Assembly: GCA_046728975.1 (NCBI GenBank)
Contig: JBKPFU010000118.1
Coordinates: forward strand, 1 to 15,374
Length of the DNA stretch: 15,374 nt
Direction: 5' to 3'
Origin: JBKPFU01 sp046728975
GTDB lineage: Bacteria; Actinomycetota; Thermoleophilia; Gaiellales; Gaiellaceae
Shown here piece after piece: positions 1 to 5,109 of the stretch (positions within the stretch are counted from its first letter, which is position 1; the number at the start of each line of letters is the position of its first letter). The translations under genes were made by a program, and so were the position numbers. The notes under the pieces were generated by a model that searched no databases, had not been told where the DNA came from, and saw only the letters and a program-made list of their open reading frames with translations.

Positions 1-187
1 CTCGACCGACTTCGGCGTCAACCGCCTGGCGGCCGGCTCCTCGAGCTGGGTGCCCGCGGCGGGCGGCCTGCCGGAGGTCGCGGTGTACGGGCTCAACATC
101 GCCAACACGAAGAAGGGCGGACGCGTGATCTACGCGGCGACTCACGGCCGTGGCGCGTATCGCCTCAAGCTCGGCAAGGTCCACTAG
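1..187 (+). CDS. Asp-box beta-propeller exoprotein, C-terminal end (partial)
   Basis: Only the last 61 codons are present, open at the left edge and ending in TAG at 185-187. The protein contains S-T-D-F-G-V-N-R-L-A-A-G near the start and ends I-Y-A-A-T-H-G-R-G-A-Y-R-L. The same arrangement closes the large propeller gene ending at 7923 (S-S-D-F-G-V-S-R-L-A-A-G, then L-Y-A-A-S-H-G-L-S-A-W-R-L), so the two are paralogues. That paralogue carries sialidase-type Asp-box repeats and a membrane or signal segment, so this fragment is probably the last blade of a secreted propeller. Substrate and activity cannot be read from it. A strong hairpin follows 21 bases after the stop. Confidence 0.8.
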   Translation, partial: STDFGVNRLAAGSSSWVPAAGGLPEVAVYGLNIANTKKGGRVIYAATHGRGAYRLKLGKVH

Positions 188-208
188 GACCCGAATCAGC
201 TGTGACTC

Positions 209-235
209 GGAGGGCCGGCCCCACGCCGGCCCTCC
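209..235 (+). terminator. hairpin terminator after the partial propeller gene
   Basis: A perfect 11-bp stem (GGAGGGCCGGC, 209-219, pairing with 225-235) closes a CCCAC loop. Only a weak T-rich tail follows (CGTCGTT), so it is an intrinsic-like terminator without a full U tract. It separates the exoprotein gene from fumC. Confidence 0.7.
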
Positions 236-248
236 GTCGTTCCGGGGA

Positions 249-254
249 TAGACT
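249..254 (+). promoter_or_regulatory. -10-like hexamer TAGACT of fumC (leaderless candidate)
   Basis: TAGACT fits the TANNNT -10 pattern common in actinobacteria and lies six bases before the GTG start at 261. No Shine-Dalgarno sequence fits in that gap. No good -35 is visible; that position falls in the terminator stem. The spacing would place the transcription start at or next to the start codon. Confidence 0.45.
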
Positions 255-260
255 CGAGCC

Positions 261-1592
261 GTGGCCGAGACCGAGACGCGCGAAGAGTTATGGGGAGACG
301 AGACGCGTAAAGCGGTTGCGAACTTTCCGGTCTCGGGTGAGCCGATCCCCGCGCCCGTCGCGCGTTGGCTCGGCCGGATCAAGGCCGCCGCCGCGAGGGT
401 GAACGCGGAGCTCGGGCTGCTCGACGACGACAAGGCCGAGCGCATCGCCGCCGCCGCCGACCGGGTCGCGGCCGGCGAGCTCGACGACCAGTTTCCGATC
501 GACGTCTTCCAGACCGGCTCGGGGACGTCGTCGAACATGAACGCCAACGAGGTCATCGCAGCACTGGGCGGCGACGGCCTGCACGCCAACGACGACGTCA
601 ACCTCGGCCAGTCCTCGAACGACGTGTTCCCGTCGGCCGTCCATCTGGCCGCGCTGGAGGAGCTGACGAACGACCTCGTTCCGGCGCTCGAAGGCCTCGC
701 ATCGGCGCTCGAGGGGAAGGCGAAGGAGTTCGACGACGTGATCAAGTCCGGCCGGACCCATCTGATGGACGCGGTTCCGGTGACCCTTGGCCAGGAGTTC
801 GCCGGCTACGCGGCCCAGGTGCGTCAGGGCATCGCGCGCATCGAGTCGACGCTCGGGCGGGTCGGCGAGATCCCGCTCGGAGGAACGGCCGTCGGCACGG
901 GGCTGAACACGCATCCCGAATTCGCGGAGCGGGTCCGGCGCAAGCTGGCCGAGGAGACCGGCCTGGCGATTTCGCCGCCGGCCGACCCGTTCGAGGCGCA
1001 GGCCGCGCGTGACTCGTTGGTCGAGGCGTCGGGAGCGCTCAAGGCCGTCGCCGTCTCGCTGACGAAGATCGCCAACGACCTGCGGTTGATGGGCTCGGGG
1101 CCGCGCGCAGGCCTTTCCGAGATCTTCCTCCCCGAGCTTCAGAAGGGGAGCTCGATCATGCCGGGCAAGGTCAACCCGGTCATCCCCGAGGTGGTTACCC
1201 AGGTCGCGGCGCAGGTGATCGGAAACGACGCCGCGATCACCGCCGGCGGCATGCAGGGCCACTTCGAGCTGAACGTGTTCGTCCCCCTGCTCGCCCGCAA
1301 CCTGCTCGACTCGATCAAGCTGCTCGCGAGCGCATCACGCCTCCTCGACGAGAAGTGCGTCGCGGGCATCGAGGCCAACCGGGAGGTGTGCGAGCGCTAC
1401 GCGGAGCTCACGCTGTCTGCCGCGACGGCGCTGAACCCGTACATCGGCTACGACAAGGCGACCGACATCGTCAAGGAGGCGGTTGCTTCGGGCCGCTCGC
1501 TCCGCGAGGTCGCTCGCGACGCCGGCGTCGACGAGGAGACGCTCGACAAGGCGCTCGACTACCGCCAGATGGCGAAGCCGCACGAGTCGTAG
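261..1592 (+). CDS. fumC: class II fumarate hydratase
   Basis: This is a 443-residue homotetrameric, iron-independent fumarase that interconverts fumarate and L-malate in the cytoplasmic TCA cycle. Family signatures in order are GSGTSSNMNANEV, GQSSNDVFPS, GRTHLMDAVPV with the catalytic-base His at residue 167, GTAVGTGLN, and the superfamily signature GSSIMPGKVNP at 296-306, whose serines belong to the mobile active-site loop. GTAVGTGLNTHP and the late ALNPYIGYD favour fumarase over aspartase. The segment between NEV and NDDVN is about ten residues shorter than in E. coli FumC, though H-x-N-D-D is kept. GTG at 261 is chosen because the conserved E-x-W-G-x-x-T-R segment starts soon after. It converges with the minus-strand gene ending at 1609, with a 16-base gap. 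Confidence 0.96.
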   Translation: MAETETREELWGDETRKAVANFPVSGEPIPAPVARWLGRIKAAAARVNAELGLLDDDKAERIAAAADRVAAGELDDQFPIDVFQTGSGTSSNMNANEVIAALGGDGLHANDDVNLGQSSNDVFPSAVHLAALEELTNDLVPALEGLASALEGKAKEFDDVIKSGRTHLMDAVPVTLGQEFAGYAAQVRQGIARIESTLGRVGEIPLGGTAVGTGLNTHPEFAERVRRKLAEETGLAISPPADPFEAQAARDSLVEASGALKAVAVSLTKIANDLRLMGSGPRAGLSEIFLPELQKGSSIMPGKVNPVIPEVVTQVAAQVIGNDAAITAGGMQGHFELNVFVPLLARNLLDSIKLLASASRLLDEKCVAGIEANREVCERYAELTLSAATALNPYIGYDKATDIVKEAVASGRSLREVARDAGVDEETLDKALDYRQMAKPHES

Positions 1593-1608
1593 CCTTTGGG
1601 ACTGAGCG

Positions 1609-1959
1609 CTAGAGCTTAGGCGCGCACTCGCGCATCGGGACCTTCAGGGCGGCACGGTCGCCGCGCGCGCCGACGGCGACGATCGTGAAGCCGGCGCATG
1701 GGTCGAGCGCGAGCGCCCCGAACGAGACGGTGAAGGCGCCTCGGGCATCTGTCGTCACGCGCCGGAGACGAACCTGACCATTCGTTTGCGCGGTTGCGCG
1801 GATGCGCTCTCGACCGTAGAAACCGGCCCCGCGAACCTTGAACGGCGCCGCCGAAACCAGGCGCAGACGAGGTTGCGAGCGGGTGGAGTTGCCTAGGGCG
1901 ATCGCCGCGCCGACGGCAGTGAGCGCCACGATTAGAAGCGCCACAACCGTCCGTTTCAT
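1609..1959 (-). CDS. small exported protein, paralogue A of a three-member family
   Basis: The product has 116 residues. The hydrophobic N-terminus MKRTVVALLIVALTAVGAAI is a signal peptide or membrane anchor. The mature part has the block P-F-K-V-R-G-A-G-F-x3-E-R-I, then D-A-R-G-A-F-T-V-S-F, a Cys, and A-V-G-A-R-G-D-R-A-A-L ending in a second Cys near the C-terminus. The same blocks recur in the genes at 8009-8353 and 12236-12604. The pattern suggests a small beta-sandwich with one disulfide, but I recognise no named family. ATG at 1959 is chosen over the ATG at 2004 because it puts a basic n-region directly before the hydrophobic core. There is no Shine-Dalgarno sequence. The gene diverges from the exoprotein gene at 2069 and converges with fumC. 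Function unknown. Confidence 0.8.
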   Translation of the reverse strand: MKRTVVALLIVALTAVGAAIALGNSTRSQPRLRLVSAAPFKVRGAGFYGRERIRATAQTNGQVRLRRVTTDARGAFTVSFGALALDPCAGFTIVAVGARGDRAALKVPMRECAPKL

Positions 1960-1990
1960 CGCCAGGAGTATGCCACCCCCGGCTGGCGGT

Positions 1991-2019
1991 TTGCCTTGAC
2001 CCATGTGCGGTCATATATC
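1991..2019 (+). promoter_or_regulatory. probable sigma-70-type promoter of the 2069 exoprotein gene
   Basis: TTGCCT (1991-1996) and TATATC (2014-2019) are separated by 17 bases. The expected transcription start near 2026 leaves a leader of about 43 bases before the ATG at 2069. The element lies in the divergent interval shared with the small minus-strand gene. Confidence 0.45.
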
Positions 2020-2055
2020 GCCGGACGACAAGGCGCCGATGCGGCCGGCGCGTGG

Positions 2056-2065
2056 GGAGGAGGAG
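2056..2065 (+). promoter_or_regulatory. strong Shine-Dalgarno sequence that fixes the start at 2069
   Basis: The purine run GGAGGAGGAG ends three bases before ATG 2069, and its first GGAGG copies lie at ideal spacing. It supports this start over the in-frame ATG at 2003, which would put a hydrophilic stretch ahead of the signal peptide. Confidence 0.75.
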
Positions 2066-2068
2066 ATT

Positions 2069-4180
2069 ATGAAGCGACCTTTCGGGGCGTTCGTCGCGCT
2101 CGCGGCGATCGCCGGATTTCTCGTGCTCTGGGGCGGAGCAGCGGCCGCAGGCGACAGCACGTCGAGCGGCAAGGGTGGAGCCGTTGAAATCTCGGGCGCC
2201 TCGGCGTTCAAGGACGTCGAGCTTGGCACCGGAGTCACCGAATGCCCGCAAGCCGGCCACATCGACAACCATCCGAGGCCGCTCGACAGTCGGGTCAGGG
2301 ATCAGGTCGAGAGGCTCTCGAATCACGGGAACGACCGACGCGCGAACCAGGACTACGCCTGTTTCCCCCAGGACGAGACGAGCATCGCCGTCAATCCGCG
2401 CGTCCCGCGGAACGTCGTAGCGAGCTCGAATGACTACCGGCTCGGCTGGGGAACGTCCGGGTTCGACTCGAGCACGAACCGCGGCAACAGCTTCTACGAC
2501 GGGATCAAGGCGTTCCCGACCGTTCCTACCGCACATGACCACTTCGACGGCGGAGGCGACCCCTCGGTCGCGTTTGACCGCGAGGGAACGGTCTACTACA
2601 ACGACCTGCACTTCAACCGCGACGACGATGACAGCGGCATCTACGTCGCCCGTTCGACGAATGGCGGATTCACCTGGAGCCGCCCGTGCACGCCGATTCC
2701 GCTCAACGCGACAGATGCAACCGCCGTCTGCGGCGGTCCCGGCGATCCGCGTCAGCCGGGCGACGGCACCGTCATCTACACCAAGGACAACGACCAGTCG
2801 TTCAACGGCAGCGTCCCGGGCAACGACAAGAACTACATGACCGCCGGGCCGCGACCCGCGGGTGTTGCTCCGCAGTGCTTCCAGCCGGTCTCTCGGGCGC
2901 CGAAGCCGTGTCCCGCCGGGGCGGTTGGCCCCGACCGACTTTACGTCACCTGGTCGATCTTTGCGGCCACGAACGTGAACATCTACTTCAGCTACTCGGA
3001 CGACCGTGCCCACTCCTGGTCGGCTCCCAAGGTGATAAGCGGGAGCGCTGGGTTCTGCCTGGGCCTTGCGGCGCCGAATGCGTGTGACAACAACCAGGGT
3101 TCGCAGCCGGTCGTGAACCCGACGACGGGCTATCTGTACGTCTCCTTCGAGAACTTCAACACGCCCGACGAGAACCAGTACCTGCTCGTCCGCTCGAGAG
3201 ACGGCGGTCAGACGTTCGAAGGCCCGTTCCTGATCACCCCCGACTACGACGTCAACTATCCGACGTCAGGCACCGCACGGCCCGACTGCGCGGCTCGTGG
3301 CCAGCAGAACGGCCGACGCGTGCTTACGAACAGCTGCTTCCGGGTCAACGCCCGGGGAGCGATCGCCGTCGATCCCCGTAGCGGCGGGTTTGCGGACGAC
3401 CTCTACGTCGTGATTTCAGACAACCGCAACGGAACGCGCGTGAGCACGAACACGGATGTGTTCCTGTTCAAGTCGACCGACGGCGGCACGACTTGGCGTG
3501 GCCCGACCCGCGTCAACGACGACCCGTCTAGCCAGCCGGCGAACCGCGCCTGTCCGCGCACGGGGGCCGGCGCGTGTCCGACCGATGTCCATACCGGGAA
3601 CGACCAGTTCTATCCGTGGATCGCAATTAGTGATAGAGGCGATCTGGTTGCCGTCTGGCAGGACCGGCGGCTCGACCGCGACTCCACGGCCAGTGAGTGG
3701 CCGACGAGCCGGACTCGGCCGGGCAACTATCTGCTCTGGTACTGGGGCGCGCACTGCCGGGTCACGGTTCCGAACTCGAGCCAATGCGTCGCTCCGACGG
3801 CCGGCGTGATCACGTCGCCGCCGGCGCCGATCAACCCGACGAACGATCCCTTCCCGGAGCAGACGGTGTTCCCGTGGGACAACTTCGGGATCTCTGACGT
3901 TCCGTACAACTGGGACTACTCGTTCCGTGCCGGCGTCTTCGCGGGCGACTACGAGAACGTGACGATCGGCCCGGACAACCGCGCGTACGCGCTCTGGACG
4001 GACGCCCGTAACGGACGCTCGTCGAGGACGCAGACCGGCCGCAACCCCGCGTGCGAGCAGTCGGACATCTTCGTCGACGACTGGAATGCGAGGGGCACCG
4101 CTGCGGGGCAGAACCACCCGCGGTCGAGCGACTCGCTCTTCCTCGTGACGCCCTGCCCGACCGATATCAAGGATCATTAG
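2069..4180 (+). CDS. secreted Asp-box (sialidase-like propeller) exoprotein
   Basis: The product has 703 residues. It begins with a signal peptide (MKRPFGAFVALAAIAGFLVL, then an Ala-rich cleavage region). Four Asp-box/BNR motifs (S-x-D/N-x-G-x-x-W/F) are visible at residues 196-203, 310-317, 376-383 and 469-476. They mark hairpin turns of the six-bladed propeller fold shared by sialidases and many non-enzymatic exoproteins. An I-A-V-N-P segment near residue 110 and several Cys residues fit a disulfide-bonded secreted protein. I cannot find a full sialidase active site (the Arg triad is not assignable by eye), so enzymatic activity is not claimed. It could bind or hydrolyse glycans. A strong hairpin follows the TAG stop. 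Confidence 0.82.
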   Translation: MKRPFGAFVALAAIAGFLVLWGGAAAAGDSTSSGKGGAVEISGASAFKDVELGTGVTECPQAGHIDNHPRPLDSRVRDQVERLSNHGNDRRANQDYACFPQDETSIAVNPRVPRNVVASSNDYRLGWGTSGFDSSTNRGNSFYDGIKAFPTVPTAHDHFDGGGDPSVAFDREGTVYYNDLHFNRDDDDSGIYVARSTNGGFTWSRPCTPIPLNATDATAVCGGPGDPRQPGDGTVIYTKDNDQSFNGSVPGNDKNYMTAGPRPAGVAPQCFQPVSRAPKPCPAGAVGPDRLYVTWSIFAATNVNIYFSYSDDRAHSWSAPKVISGSAGFCLGLAAPNACDNNQGSQPVVNPTTGYLYVSFENFNTPDENQYLLVRSRDGGQTFEGPFLITPDYDVNYPTSGTARPDCAARGQQNGRRVLTNSCFRVNARGAIAVDPRSGGFADDLYVVISDNRNGTRVSTNTDVFLFKSTDGGTTWRGPTRVNDDPSSQPANRACPRTGAGACPTDVHTGNDQFYPWIAISDRGDLVAVWQDRRLDRDSTASEWPTSRTRPGNYLLWYWGAHCRVTVPNSSQCVAPTAGVITSPPAPINPTNDPFPEQTVFPWDNFGISDVPYNWDYSFRAGVFAGDYENVTIGPDNRAYALWTDARNGRSSRTQTGRNPACEQSDIFVDDWNARGTAAGQNHPRSSDSLFLVTPCPTDIKDH

Positions 4181-4198
4181 CCGACCTTGATTTTCGTC

Positions 4199-4227
4199 AG
4201 AGGGGCCGCCTTCCCGGCGGCCCCTCT
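4199..4227 (+). terminator. hairpin terminator after the Asp-box exoprotein
   Basis: A perfect 12-bp stem (AGAGGGGCCGCC, 4199-4210, pairing with 4216-4227) closes a TTCCC loop and is followed by TGCTTACT. It lies 18 bases after the stop codon at 4180 and ends only 18 bases before the next gene's start. Confidence 0.75.
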
Positions 4228-4231
4228 TGCT

Positions 4232-4237
4232 TACTGT
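4232..4237 (+). promoter_or_regulatory. -10-like hexamer TACTGT of the lipoprotein gene (leaderless candidate)
   Basis: TACTGT (TANNNT) lies eight bases before the GTG at 4246, directly after the terminator stem. No Shine-Dalgarno sequence lies between it and the start. No convincing -35 is visible. Confidence 0.35.
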
Positions 4238-4245
4238 TAAGCGCC

Positions 4246-4836
4246 GTGAAATTGCTCGTCCCATTGGCGGTGGCGGCCTGCTTCCTCGTGGCGTGCAACG
4301 GCGGGGGCAAGGCGATCGAGGCCGACGAGCTGAAACGGCTCGTCCTGCTGCAGGCGGACGTGCCCGCCGTCTTCGTTCGCTTCGACGAAGGGCGCCAGCT
4401 AGGCGCGGATTTGCCCGGAGGAGCGAGGTCCGAATCGGGGCGCTTCGGGCGCGAGGAGGGCTGGAAGGCGCGCTATCGGCGCCGCGCGTCGCCGTCGACG
4501 CCGGGGCCGGTGGTGATCGAGTCGCGCGTCGATGCGTTCGGCTCGGCGGGCGGCGCCGACAAGGAGCTGGACACATACCAGCGCGAGTTCACCGGGCCTT
4601 CCGAGGCCGCGGCGGGGCGGCTGCTGCGAGCGCCGAAGATCGGGAAGGACGCATTCGCTGCCACCTTCGAGCAGGGATCGGGACAGTTTGGCGTGCGCTT
4701 CTTTCTGGTCGCGTGGCGCGCCGAAAACGCCACCGCGTCGGTGCTGGTCGAGGGGTTCGCGGGGAAGATCTCCCTCTCGAATGCCCTTTCACTGGCGCAA
4801 AAGCAGCAACGGAGAATCGCCGCGGCCACCGAATAG
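4246..4836 (+). CDS. predicted lipoprotein of unknown function
   Basis: The product has 196 residues. The N-terminus VKLLVPLAVAACFLVACNGG (first residue read as Met) is a type II signal peptide with lipobox L-V-A-C. Cys17 is the predicted lipidated residue, followed by a Gly-rich linker. The mature protein begins E-A-D-E-L-K-R-L-V-L-L-Q-A-D-V-P and is mixed alpha/beta with no catalytic motif I recognise. GTG 4246 is chosen because it sits just before the basic n-region. The longer in-frame reading upstream would overlap the previous gene and the terminator and would bury the lipobox. It ends 72 bases before the next open frame. It probably sits on the outer face of the membrane. Confidence 0.8.
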   Translation: MKLLVPLAVAACFLVACNGGGKAIEADELKRLVLLQADVPAVFVRFDEGRQLGADLPGGARSESGRFGREEGWKARYRRRASPSTPGPVVIESRVDAFGSAGGADKELDTYQREFTGPSEAAAGRLLRAPKIGKDAFAATFEQGSGQFGVRFFLVAWRAENATASVLVEGFAGKISLSNALSLAQKQQRRIAAATE

Positions 4837-4854
4837 CGAGCGGAATATCGTCAT

Positions 4855-4862
4855 TGATATCA
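4855..4862. promoter_or_regulatory. TGATATCA palindrome, candidate operator
   Basis: This perfect 8-bp palindrome sits eight bases upstream of the -35 at 4871, in a locally AT-rich patch. A second ATATC lies 12 bases upstream at 4845-4849, roughly one helical turn away. Its position directly before a ribbon-helix-helix coding region makes autoregulation possible, but that is inference only. Confidence 0.25.
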
Positions 4863-4870
4863 CATGGTCC

Positions 4871-4899
4871 TTGCAACGTAGTCAACGCGAATATAGGCT
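4871..4899 (+). promoter_or_regulatory. promoter of the RHH reading frame (leaderless candidate)
   Basis: TTGCAA (4871-4876), 17 bases, then TAGGCT (4894-4899), then nine bases to the TTG at 4909. The TAG within the -10 is also the in-frame stop that closes the frame upstream, so no start lies before the promoter. No Shine-Dalgarno sequence precedes the TTG. Confidence 0.45.
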
Positions 4900-4908
4900 C
4901 CGATTTGC

Positions 4909-5109
4909 TTGGCGGGGAGAGGGACCTATCGATTTCTCCTTCGCATGCCGGAGGAGCTCAGGCAGAAGCTGGCCGCTGCCGCAAAGAGCAGCGGGCGCAG
5001 CCTGAACGCAGAGCTGGTCCACCGTCTGGGGCAGAGCTGTGAGCCCTCGCTGACTCGCCGAGCCGCAGAGGCACTGCGAACCGTGCCGGGGTATCGAGGG
5101 GAGAACCGA
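4909..5109 (+). CDS. Arc-type ribbon-helix-helix domain, in frame with the downstream propeller gene
   Basis: Residues 6-45 of the frame opening at TTG 4909 read as an Arc/MetJ-type DNA-binding domain. The strand is Y-R-F-L-L-R-M, followed by P-E-E-L-R-Q-K-L-A-A-A-A helix A, the turn S-G-R-S, and L-N-A-E-L-V-H-R-L helix B. The strand lies upstream of the ATG at 4945, so a start at TTG 4909 is needed for a complete fold. There is no stop after the domain: the frame runs through a 22-residue linker into the signal or anchor segment at 5110 and on to 7923. It may be the N-terminal domain of a 1004-residue protein, or a once-separate regulator whose stop has been lost. The end at 5109 marks only where the alternative start of the propeller begins. 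Confidence 0.65.
5096..5103 (+). promoter_or_regulatory. internal Shine-Dalgarno sequence supporting a start at 5110
   Basis: GAGGGGAG followed by six bases (AACCGA) and ATG 5110 is a near-ideal ribosome binding site inside the longer frame that opens at 4909. It resembles the sites before the other two large exported genes (2056-2065 and 8406-8413). Confidence 0.7.

Noticed and set aside
1593..1608. A terminator between convergent fumC and paralogue A.
   Set aside because: Only a 6-bp palindrome (AGCGCT) is present near 1605-1610. No stable hairpin with a T tract is visible in the 16-base gap.
2003..2068. Upstream ATG at 2003 as the start of the Asp-box exoprotein.
   Set aside because: It would add a hydrophilic stretch before the signal peptide and would lie upstream of the -10. 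ATG 2069 has a strong Shine-Dalgarno sequence.
1616..3013. A 465-codon minus-strand frame overlapping paralogue A and the Asp-box gene.
   Set aside because: Its sequence is a frame-shifted shadow of both real genes and lacks recognisable domains.
4909..5109. The RHH domain as a complete stand-alone gene.
   Set aside because: No stop codon ends it. The frame continues into the propeller, so independence cannot be claimed from this sequence.
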